From Spirochaetaceae bacterium (GTDB lineage: Bacteria > Spirochaetota > Spirochaetia > Treponematales > Breznakiellaceae): DNA of 5,369 nt. The notes under the pieces were generated by a model, which was not told the DNA's origin, ran no database searches, and worked only from the letters and a program-made list of their open reading frames with translations. The stretch lies in the NCBI GenBank assembly GCA_031280455.1, contig JAITGR010000074.1, positions 1-5,369 of the forward strand. The letters run 5' to 3'. How positions within the stretch are numbered: the first letter of the stretch is position 1; the number at the start of each line of letters is the position of its first letter. This document shows, piece by piece, positions 1 to 5,361 of the stretch. Both the position numbers and the translations under genes were made by a program.

Positions 1-902
1 GCGACCCTATCAAATCTTAGCAATCTCGAGCTTGCAAATAACAATATAAGCGACGTGGGAGCAAAAGCTATAGCCGGGATTCCGAATGCGGCCAATCTCG
101 AATTGGATTTGAGCGGAAACAACATAGGTATTGAAGGCATTAAGGCGCTTGCGGAAAAAGGTTTCAAAAAATTAAAGCTCGGTGGGCAGAGTATTGGATT
201 GAGTCCGATAAATGGTGGTCGTGCCTCGGTCAGTTTCGCCCCTCCCGGTGGCGTTCAGTATGTTGTTCGCAGCAGTATCAGCGGGGGCGGTTGGATAGAT
301 GACTCAAAGGGAGTCATCGTGTGGCTTGCGCGCGCAGACAGCACAGTGTACGAGTATCAGTATTCATATCTTGGTCATGCGGGAACAGCAACTCTTCCTT
401 TCATATATTATCCGTTTCAGTATACCGTTACATTTAATGATAAAAATGGCCATATAACGAAGAAGATTGTCAATGATCTTGATCGGATTACATCTCCGGC
501 AAATCCGAAATAGAGGAACAGCATATTTCTTGGTTGGTCAGTAAAAGAAGATGGCACTGAACCTTTTGGTTTTAATACGCCTGTCGAAAAAGACGTCACT
601 CTTTACGCCCGCTGGGAACCTTTGCCTCCGGCGGAATATTATAAAACCATCAGCGGCATTCACGCGGCGGCGAAAATGACTTTGAAGATTTTTTTAAGCC
701 GGCTAACCTGGATGCGTTTACGATAGCGACTTTATTTAATGTAAAAACCATAAACGGCTATTCGGGTTTTGATCCCAAAAACTGGGGGCAGCCTTTTTAC
801 GACGACGAGGGACTGCGGGCGATTGGCGGCTGGGTAACGCGGCATAATTTGCAAAATGTGTACCTTTATGAAGCTTCCGAAAACGTCTGGCTGCCGTTTT
901 AA
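1..902 (+). pseudogene. Broken LRR / InlB B-repeat surface protein, 3' part
   Basis: Frame 1 is open from the left edge to a TAG at 511-513, so the true start lies outside the window. The first 65 or so residues read as leucine-rich repeats of the ribonuclease-inhibitor type (LELANNNISDVGAKAIAG, then LDLSGNNIGIEGIKALAE). From about position 420 an InlB/Listeria-Bacteroides repeat begins (YTVTFNDKNG, then SPANPK). The same frame continues past the TAG with the second half of that repeat: FLGWSVKEDGTEPF, then VTLYARWEP. A 1-nt loss near 664-676 then moves coding to frame 3, giving FEDFFKPANLDAF, INGYSGFDPKNWGQPFYDD and a tail ending WLPF with TAA at 900-902. Such proteins are normally secreted or surface bound and used in adhesion. 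TAG also ends bioB, rsmA and other genes here, so recoding is unlikely. Base composition is more AT-rich than the neighbouring genes. The decay is clear; the parent family's exact function is not. Confidence 0.8.
511..513 (+). other. In-frame nonsense codon inside an InlB B-repeat
   Basis: TAG interrupts a repeat whose two halves lie in the same frame on either side: SPANPK before it, RNSIFLGW after it. One base change from a Lys, Glu or Gln codon would explain it. Confidence 0.8.
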
Positions 903-908
903 TACCCA

Positions 909-937
909 ATGCCCAAAGTACACAGCACTTTGGGCAT
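909..937. repeat. Perfect 11-bp inverted repeat upstream of bioB
   Basis: ATGCCCAAAGT (909-919) pairs perfectly with ACTTTGGGCAT (927-937) around a 7-nt loop. It lies just after the stop of the broken surface gene and just before the bioB promoter region. There is no T-run on either side, so it is not a standard intrinsic terminator. The 26 bp at 911-936 recur at 5086-5111 with only the six central bases changed, so it looks like a copy of a dispersed palindromic repeat rather than a bioB-specific operator. Confidence 0.75.
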
Positions 938-963
938 GCCTCGAACAAAAGCGTTCTTTGCGG

Positions 964-969
964 TACAAT
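964..969 (+). promoter_or_regulatory. Candidate -10 box for bioB
   Basis: TACAAT differs from the TATAAT consensus at one base and ends six bases before the bioB ATG. Transcription would then begin at or next to the start codon, giving a leaderless message. This fits the lack of a Shine-Dalgarno sequence there. No good -35 box is visible at 16-18 bp spacing (TCGAAC at 941-946 is weak), so the call is tentative. Confidence 0.3.
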
Positions 970-975
970 ACGGCT

Positions 976-1959
976 ATGCAGGTTTTGGGTGTTGCCGAAA
1001 AGGTGCTTGGCGGCGCGGGTATTTCGCGGGACGAGGCGTGTGAGGTGCTGGCGCTTGCGGACGAGGAGCTTCCGGCGCTTTTGGATGAGGTGTTTGCGGT
1101 CAGGAAGCAGTATAAGGGGCTTAAAGTAGGCATTCAGTTGTTGAGCAGTTTGCGCAGCGGGAATTGCAGCCAGGATTGCGCGTACTGTGCTCAGGCGCAC
1201 GACTCGACAGCCGCGATAGAAAAGTACCGGCTGCTTCCGTACGAGACTATCGCCGCCCATCGCGCAACGGTTGCGGACAAAAAACTTGCGCGGCATTGCA
1301 TTGGGTTAAGCGGCATTCAGTTTAGTGATGCGGAAATAGAAAAGGTGTGCGAGTATGTCCGCGCCCTCAAAGAGGAAGCGCCCGCGCCGGTGTGCTGTTC
1401 AATCGGGTTTTTAAGCCGAAAGCAGGCGGAGCGGCTTGCGGCGGCGGGCGTCGACCGGATAAATCACAACCTCAACACAAGCCGCGCGTTCTACCCGAAT
1501 ATTTGCACGACGCACACCTACGACCAGCGCATTGCCAACATTGCCATGCTGCAGGACGTCGGCTTTGAGATCTGCTGCGGCGGCATTGTTGGCCTGGGGG
1601 AGAGCGCCGCCGATATTGTCGATATGTTTTTCGCCATAAAAGAGATACAGCCCGCCTCGGTTCCGGTCAACTTTCTGATACCGGTTCAGGGTTCCGGCCT
1701 GGAACACCAGAACGTCGCCGCCCTTACGCCGGAATACTGCCTTAAAGTGCTCGCCCTGGCGCGCCTTGTGCTGCCGCGGCAGGACATTCGCTGCGCCGCC
1801 GGACGGGAACTGTACCTGCGCGGACGGGAGCGCGACGTGTTCCGCATCGCCGATTCTATCTTCGCGTCCGGCTATCTTACGGCCGGCGGGCAGGGTCTCG
1901 ACGAGACAATCGCGCTGGTAAAAGCGTGCGGGTTTGAATACTATATCGAAAACCCGTAG
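976..1959 (+). CDS. bioB: Biotin synthase
   Basis: Radical-SAM enzyme that inserts sulfur into dethiobiotin to make biotin, the last step of biotin synthesis, in the cytosol. The 327-residue protein has the usual family length. The radical-SAM cluster motif CSQDCAYC supplies C64, C68 and C71. Candidate ligands of the auxiliary [2Fe-2S] cluster are C108 (RHCIGLSG), C140 or C141 (VCCSIG), C200 (EICCGGIVGLGE) and the Arg in IRCAAGRE. The substrate motif reads NHNLNTS (about 163-169), where the E. coli enzyme has Asp in place of the second-last Asn; I recall Asn there in Gram-positive BioB too. The frame is open back to 856, but those codons run through the hairpin at 909-937 and resemble nothing in BioB, so the ATG at 976 is preferred even though no Shine-Dalgarno precedes it. 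It stands alone on this strand with no other biotin gene in view. Its last 19 bp overlap the end of rsmA on the other strand. Confidence 0.97.
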   Translation: MQVLGVAEKVLGGAGISRDEACEVLALADEELPALLDEVFAVRKQYKGLKVGIQLLSSLRSGNCSQDCAYCAQAHDSTAAIEKYRLLPYETIAAHRATVADKKLARHCIGLSGIQFSDAEIEKVCEYVRALKEEAPAPVCCSIGFLSRKQAERLAAAGVDRINHNLNTSRAFYPNICTTHTYDQRIANIAMLQDVGFEICCGGIVGLGESAADIVDMFFAIKEIQPASVPVNFLIPVQGSGLEHQNVAALTPEYCLKVLALARLVLPRQDIRCAAGRELYLRGRERDVFRIADSIFASGYLTAGGQGLDETIALVKACGFEYYIENP

Positions 1960-2843
1960 TGCGCGTCCGGCGCGATGCCGCGTAACGCCGCGTGCAGCGC
2001 AAAGAAATCTTCCGGCGCGAGCATTTCCGCGCGCGCCGTCCGGTCTATCCCGCACGAGTCCAGCACAGCTTCCGCCACATCGCGGTTTCCACCCAGATAA
2101 ACCTGCAAATTATTCGAGAGCGTTTTCCGGCGCTGCGCGAACAGTGCGCGCACAAGCGGGGAAAAATCCGGCGCAAAAACACGCTCGTTGAGTGCCGGAC
2201 GTTTATCAAACTGAACACACACCGAATCCACATTGGGCGCGGGGTAAAAATTCGCGCGCTTGATGTTCGCCACACGGCGCGCGGTGTATACCGCCTGGCA
2301 CAGCACCGAAAGCGGCGAATAGTCGGCACCGCCAGCCGGCGAAAGCATACGGCAGGCAACTTCTTTCTGCACCGTTACCACACAGCGCCTAAAAATCATG
2401 CCGTTTTCAATAAAAGTCCCCGTTAAAAGACCGGCAATGTTGTACGGCAAATTGCCAAACAGCAAAAGCTCCCCCCTGCCGGCCGTCTCCGCGCGCGCCT
2501 GGGCCTTCCAGGTGTGCAGAACATCACCTTTAACCAGCGACCAGGTGTCCGGGTAGGCGGCGCAAAACAACTCGTCCAGCACGGCGCAGAAGCCGCGGTC
2601 AAGCTCGAACGCGCACACCTCCGCCCCCGTGCGCAAGAGCAGCGCGGTTTCCGCGCCGAGCCCTGCCCCAATCTCCCACACACGGTCCCCGCGCGCGGCG
2701 CCGAGCGCGTCGCACAACTTCGCGCGCACTTCGGGGTGAATCAAAAAATTCTGGCCGAATTTTTTTTGAACCGAAAGCCCGCGCGAGGCGAGCAGCTCGT
2801 TTATTTTAAGCGCGGAATTGTACAGCGCGTCAACATTCAGCAC
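1941..2843 (-). CDS. rsmA: 16S rRNA (A1518/A1519) dimethyltransferase RsmA
   Basis: KsgA/RsmA dimethylates two adjacent adenines in the 3' terminal hairpin of 16S rRNA, using SAM, late in small-subunit assembly. The 300-residue protein is close to the family's usual 260-300. Visible signatures are KKFGQNFL (27-34), the SAM-binding loop EIGAGLGAET (57-66), an acidic residue after strand 2 (FELD, 79-82), the catalytic motif FGNLPYN (129-135), and NFYPAPNVDS (198-207) followed by QRRKTLSNNL (237-246). The start is GTG at 2843-2841, preceded at 7 nt by GGAGAGG (2857-2851). It overlaps the stop of the upstream Gx gene by 7 bp, so translation is probably coupled. It is the last gene of the minus-strand operon. 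Its TAG at 1943-1941 lies inside the end of bioB, and no terminator separates the two converging genes. Confidence 0.96.
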   Translation of the reverse strand: MLNVDALYNSALKINELLASRGLSVQKKFGQNFLIHPEVRAKLCDALGAARGDRVWEIGAGLGAETALLLRTGAEVCAFELDRGFCAVLDELFCAAYPDTWSLVKGDVLHTWKAQARAETAGRGELLLFGNLPYNIAGLLTGTFIENGMIFRRCVVTVQKEVACRMLSPAGGADYSPLSVLCQAVYTARRVANIKRANFYPAPNVDSVCVQFDKRPALNERVFAPDFSPLVRALFAQRRKTLSNNLQVYLGGNRDVAEAVLDSCGIDRTARAEMLAPEDFFALHAALRGIAPDAHYGFSI

Positions 2844-3991
2844 CGGCCAGCCTCTCCGCGCGTCAGGTCGAACAGCATTGTGTCGATACTTTCAACCAGC
2901 GCGCCGCGCCGCACCATGCCCCGCATCTCGCGCAGCCTCGAAAACAGCGCGAACACGTCGCAGAGCAGACTCCCCAGCAGCCCCGGAAAACGCAGCTCTT
3001 TGCGGACACACAGGCGCGAAATCAGAATAAGCCCCTCCAGGCTGAGCGCCTTGTCAAACCCTTCCGCCAGCGCGCCGGCGCTGATGCGCAGCCCGCCCCA
3101 CTGCCACAGCACCCTGCCGTGCGGAAAAACAAGGTGCGCGCCGACAATGCCCGCCACAAAAAGCGCCGTTAAAAGGAAATTGTTTTTTTCCCGCGCCGCG
3201 ATAAAAACAACAAGAATGAGCGCGAATTCAGCACACTTTACCGGAAGAGAGGGCGTAAGGCTAAAAACCACACTCGCCGCCGCTCCCGCAAAAAACAAAA
3301 CCTTCGCACGAACCGCCGCCCGCTCGCCCGCCAGCGCCCGCTCGCCCGCCGCCGCCCGCTCGCACACCGCCGCCCGCTCGCCCGCCAGCGCCCGCTCGCA
3401 CACCGCCAGCGCCCGCTCGCCCGTCAGCGCCCGCTCGCCCGCCGCCGCCCGCACACCGCCGCACACCGCCGCGCCGTCCGCCGTTTCAGCAAGCGCCGCG
3501 CGGTACCAGCGTGAACGCGCGCTGAACACATTGCACAAAACACCCAGCGCAAAGCCGCTTGCGACACCAAAAGCCAGAAACGGCGGCGCAATATACACCG
3601 CGCCCTGCCCCAGGACAAACACCCGCGCCAGCAAAAGCTGGACAACATTGGAAGCCAGCGCGCCGCTCACCCCAAGGCCAGTAAAACTCATCCCGCACCC
3701 TCCGGTAAGCCGGTACAGCGCGAACATAACACAGGCGGACGCGGCGCTTCCGGCGGCAGAAAACAAAAATAAATACGAAAACAACGCGCCGGAAAGCAAC
3801 GCGCCGCTCAATACCTTAACAACGACAAGCAACGCGAATGATTTTAGGTCAAGAAAAAGCGCGAGCATAAGCGGCATGTTCGCAAGACCCAGACGAAGAA
3901 ATGGAAGGGGGCGGGGAATAAGATGGTCAAAAACAGCAAGAAAAGCGCAAAACGCGCCCGCAACACAAATAATCCGGCGGCGGTACGCCAT
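2837..3991 (-). CDS. Gx-type transporter / heptaprenyl-PP synthase component I-like membrane protein with C-terminal EcfT-like half
   Basis: The 384-residue membrane protein has two hydrophobic halves. The first (about residues 5-160) contains LPFLRLGLANMPLMLAL and further membrane helices. It matches the family named Hpre_diP_synt_I or Gx transporter, related to ECF-type substrate-binding membrane subunits; the synthase name is historical. The second half (about 230-377) has three or more helices, then a charged helical region with SLEGLILISR and FSRLREMRG, resembling the EcfT/CbiQ transmembrane component. An Ala/Glu/Arg-rich repeat linker joins them. The substrate is unknown. Start choice: ATG at 3991 (MAYRRRIICVAG) sits where family members begin and just after the upstream stop at 4007-4005. 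The frame is open further, to ATGs at 4021 and 4078, but those extensions overlap the NusG-II gene and look unlike the family. No strong Shine-Dalgarno favours any of them. The neighbouring NusG-II protein is a frequent partner of this family. Confidence 0.85.
   Translation of the reverse strand: MAYRRRIICVAGAFCAFLAVFDHLIPRPLPFLRLGLANMPLMLALFLDLKSFALLVVVKVLSGALLSGALFSYLFLFSAAGSAASACVMFALYRLTGGCGMSFTGLGVSGALASNVVQLLLARVFVLGQGAVYIAPPFLAFGVASGFALGVLCNVFSARSRWYRAALAETADGAAVCGGVRAAAGERALTGERALAVCERALAGERAAVCERAAAGERALAGERAAVRAKVLFFAGAAASVVFSLTPSLPVKCAEFALILVVFIAAREKNNFLLTALFVAGIVGAHLVFPHGRVLWQWGGLRISAGALAEGFDKALSLEGLILISRLCVRKELRFPGLLGSLLCDVFALFSRLREMRGMVRRGALVESIDTMLFDLTRGEAGRC
2841..2857 (-). 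promoter_or_regulatory. Ribosome binding site and GTG start of rsmA
   Basis: GGAGAGG at 2857-2851 lies 7 nt before GTG at 2843-2841, inside the last codons of the Gx gene. It fixes the rsmA start and implies coupled translation. An ATG six bases further on is in another frame. Confidence 0.75.
3311..3439. repeat. 18-bp in-frame minisatellite in the Gx gene
   Basis: Seven tandem units encode, on the minus strand, GERALT, GERALAV, CERALA, GERAAV, CERAAA, GERALA and GERAAV. The units are 18 bp, except one of 21 bp, so the reading frame is kept throughout. On the plus strand the unit looks like CGCCCGCTCGCCCGCCAG with small variations. The repeat forms the linker between the two hydrophobic halves of the protein and probably varies in copy number between strains. 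Confidence 0.9.
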
Positions 3992-4004
3992 ACCCGCCGG
4001 CACA

Positions 4005-4436
4005 CTACCACGTTCCGGCATCAGCCGGAGAAGATTGAGCGGAGAACGGAAGGACATTTTCCGCCGCGCCCCCATCATCCTCTAAAAGTACAAGAACCGC
4101 GTTTGGGAGACACGCAAGCCACTGCCCCCGTGCGTGAACAGAACCCATAGTAATACACGTTTGATTCCTGCACGGCGACGAAACAAACCGCGCGCTCCCG
4201 TTTTCCAGCGCCACAACACTTTCGCCCAGCGGCCCCGAAACACGCACCACCCGCGCGCCGTCAAGCGGGTAAATCCACGTCCCGCCCGCCCCTTCAATAA
4301 GAGCCGCCGGAACCCCCCGAGCGCCGCCGTACACCCGCGCGGCAACCAGCGCCACAACAAGCAACGCGCAGACCAGTGCGGCAACATCGCCGCATAAAAA
4401 ATGCCGCCCCGCGCGCGCCGGAACCAAACCAGACAA
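4005..4436 (-). CDS. NusG domain II-containing membrane-anchored protein
   Basis: The 143-residue protein has one N-terminal membrane anchor (about 17-37, ALVCALLVVALVAARVYG), then a small beta-rich domain of the NusG domain II type. Family signatures are TWIYPLD (53-59), SGPLGESVVALENG (67-80), SSPCRNQTC (86-94) with a Cys pair, and GQWLACLPN (104-112). It is unrelated in role to the elongation factor NusG. In many bacteria such proteins are encoded next to Gx-type transporters, as here, which suggests an accessory role outside the membrane, but the function is not known. The start is a TTG at 4436-4434, five bases after the nifU-like stop, without a clear Shine-Dalgarno, so translation may be coupled. 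No ATG in this frame precedes the conserved part. The C-terminus reaches the start region of the Gx gene. Confidence 0.85.
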   Translation of the reverse strand: MSGLVPARAGRHFLCGDVAALVCALLVVALVAARVYGGARGVPAALIEGAGGTWIYPLDGARVVRVSGPLGESVVALENGSARFVSSPCRNQTCITMGSVHARGQWLACLPNAVLVLLEDDGGAAENVLPFSAQSSPADAGTW

Positions 4437-4441
4437 CGCCG

Positions 4442-4666
4442 CTATACACCAAGCACCGACGTTACACCCGGCACATTCTGCTTCAAAAAGTTTTCAATAC
4501 CGTTTTTCAACGTCATCTGAGCATGAGGACAACAACCACACGCCCCCGTCAATTTAACCGAAACCGTCCCGTCAGCAGAAACCGAAACCAACTCAACATC
4601 CCCCCCGTCAGCCTGCAACGACGGCCGCACCGTATCAAGCGCTTCCCGCACATTATTTTCCAGCAT
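4442..4666 (-). CDS. NifU-like Fe-S cluster scaffold/carrier (NifU C-terminal domain)
   Basis: A 74-residue stand-alone NifU C-terminal domain (Nfu type) that binds a [4Fe-4S] cluster, commonly between two subunits, and delivers it to target proteins. Visible motifs are VRPSLQADGGDVELV (13-27) and GACGCCPHAQMTLKNGIE (41-58). The cluster motif CxxC is C43-G-C-C46, with an extra Cys at 45 where Ser is common. The start is the ATG at 4666-4664, chosen because AGGGAG (4678-4673) lies 6 nt upstream and family similarity begins right there. The frame is open to 4753, but the additional 29 residues look non-conserved. It is the first gene of the minus-strand operon. It could serve Fe-S enzymes such as BioB, but that link is inference. 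Confidence 0.93.
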   Translation of the reverse strand: MLENNVREALDTVRPSLQADGGDVELVSVSADGTVSVKLTGACGCCPHAQMTLKNGIENFLKQNVPGVTSVLGV

Positions 4667-4672
4667 AAATAA

Positions 4673-4678
4673 CTCCCT
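4673..4678 (-). promoter_or_regulatory. Shine-Dalgarno of the nifU-like gene
   Basis: AGGGAG lies six bases before the ATG at 4666. It decides between this start and the in-frame ATG at 4753, which has no comparable site. Confidence 0.7.
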
Positions 4679-4754
4679 GGAGAACCCGCCGCGAATCCGA
4701 CAATCCCCCGTAAAATAGTACGCGCACAAGCCAATCGCGGCCCCGCGCCCCATA

Positions 4755-4783
4755 ACAATACCGGAAACAAAAACACATTACAA
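4755..4783 (-). promoter_or_regulatory. Candidate promoter of the nifU-NusGII-Gx-rsmA operon
   Basis: On the minus strand, TTGTAA (4783-4778) and TATTGT (4760-4755) are separated by exactly 17 bp; each matches the sigma-70 consensus at four of six bases. Transcription would begin near 4748, about 80 nt before the first gene. This is the best-placed match I found, but it is not strong. Confidence 0.35.
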
Positions 4784-4849
4784 CAGGGCGACCGAATTGC
4801 AAATTTGGGCGCATTGCTCCTCCATGGCCAGCAGCACAGCAGCATTAGG

Positions 4850-5112
4850 GCGCATGCCCGCCGGACGAGCCGGCGGGCACCGCGCTATCCGCTCCAATCT
4901 TTTTGCCTCCGGCAATAAGTATTTCCGCTTCTATCGCTGGCGCGGCTGAAAATCCGCATCCATGCGGATTTTCAGCATGGGGTTGCGCTCTGCGCAACCC
5001 CACACTTGGACACCAGCCGCCATCCATGGCGGCACCATCCATGCGTTTTGACCTTGCTGTAGTTTACGCAAAGCGTAAACTACAAGCCCAAAGTGCTGCG
5101 CACTTTGGGCAG
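4850..5112. repeat. Cluster of back-to-back perfect palindromes
   Basis: This gene-free stretch holds, in order: TGCCCGCCGG 4855-4864 with 4870-4879 (10 bp); TTGCC 4903-4907 with 4911-4915 (5 bp); a 15-bp stem 4945-4959 with 4962-4976 (GCTGAAAATCCGCAT and complement); an 11-bp stem 4978-4988 with 4992-5002 (TGGGGTTGCGC); an 8-bp stem 5016-5023 with 5026-5033 (GCCGCCAT); a 12-bp stem 5058-5069 with 5073-5084 (TGTAGTTTACGC); and an 11-bp stem 5086-5096 with 5100-5110 (GCCCAAAGTGC). Spacers are only 2-5 nt and the arms differ from one another. The last unit recurs before bioB. The small ORFs seen here on both strands are a by-product of the symmetry. The purpose is unknown; REP-like or mobile palindromic modules are the closest known category. 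Confidence 0.85.
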
Positions 5113-5199
5113 GCATCCATGGCGGATTTGCTTCCCCATGTCTTGTAAAAAAAAACTAAAGGCCGAATAGCAAAAACCGATATTGTATATATGGGGCGG

Positions 5200-5361
5200 T
5201 TGTATTCTGTCCCTCTGGTCTTGGTGAACAGCGTAATGCCCGTCGGGCCGCTTGCGGCTGTTCGTACAGGAACCTCTGGTTAATGCCGGTGGTTCTCTCT
5301 AATGCTTAGCTCTTCTAGGGAGGGGGGGTTAGGTTTCCATGCACACCCTTGCATGGATATT
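5200..5361 (+). ncRNA. Probable HEARO/omega RNA (guide RNA of an IscB/IsrB element)
   Basis: There is no convincing ORF here, but a chain of RNA helices in plus-strand orientation. GAACAGC (5226-5232) pairs with GCTGTTC (5257-5263) and encloses GCCC/GGGC (5238-5241 with 5245-5248). GAACC-U-CUGG (5270-5279) pairs with CCGG-U-GGUUC (5286-5295) around a UUAAUG loop, with one U-U mismatch. CTAA/TTAG pairs 5299-5302 with 5306-5309. A G-run at 5322-5328 could pair partly with CCCTC at 5211-5215. Last comes an 8-bp hairpin TCCATGCA/TGCATGGA (5336-5343 with 5350-5357). From memory, the order of elements (CGTAATGCC..GGGCCG hairpin, G-rich junction, hairpin just before a start codon) resembles the omega RNA that lies directly upstream of IscB/IsrB genes and carries its guide at the 5' end. 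The guide would lie upstream of about 5210. The ends are approximate and the protein gene is outside the window. Alternatives are another structured RNA or a riboswitch-like leader. Confidence 0.55.
5336..5357 (+). other. Terminal 8-bp hairpin next to the right edge
   Basis: TCCATGCA (5336-5343) and TGCATGGA (5350-5357) pair perfectly around CACCCT. An ATG at 5353 lies inside the 3' arm and opens a frame (MDITV) that is still open at the edge, only five codons later. It may be the start of the downstream protein or chance; no T-run follows, so this is not a standard terminator. Confidence 0.7.

Noticed and set aside
511..513. TAG as a recoded sense codon
   Set aside because: TAG is the normal stop of bioB, rsmA, the NusG-II gene and the nifU-like gene in this window, and the pseudogene has a frameshift as well.
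909..937. Intrinsic terminator for the surface gene
   Set aside because: No T-run follows on either strand, and the hairpin is a copy of a dispersed palindrome.
903..975. BirA-type biotin operator upstream of bioB
   Set aside because: No TTGTAAAC/GTTTACAA-like dyad is present; the only dyad has unrelated arms shared with an intergenic repeat.
736..1296. Minus-strand reading frames opposite the start of bioB and the end of the pseudogene
   Set aside because: They lie antisense to BioB motifs and to the frame-3 remnant of the surface protein, have no recognisable domain and no convincing ribosome site.
3311..3439. CRISPR-like reading of the tandem GC-rich repeats
   Set aside because: Units are contiguous 18-bp repeats without unique spacers, and they encode an in-frame protein linker.
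2514..4085. A 523-codon plus-strand reading frame antisense to rsmA and the Gx gene
   Set aside because: The product is an Arg/Ser/Ala/Pro-rich low-complexity sequence without family motifs, and both opposite-strand genes are well recognised. It is an effect of high GC and the repeat tract.
4667..4753. N-terminal extension of the nifU-like gene from an ATG at 4753
   Set aside because: The 29 additional residues look unlike the family, and a good Shine-Dalgarno stands six bases before the inner ATG at 4666.
4903..5148. Small ORFs on both strands in the palindrome cluster (about 60-80 codons)
   Set aside because: Mirror-image sequence keeps both strands open, the predicted peptides are read-outs of the inverted repeats, and no ribosome site or domain is visible. 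Automatic pipelines may call them hypothetical proteins.
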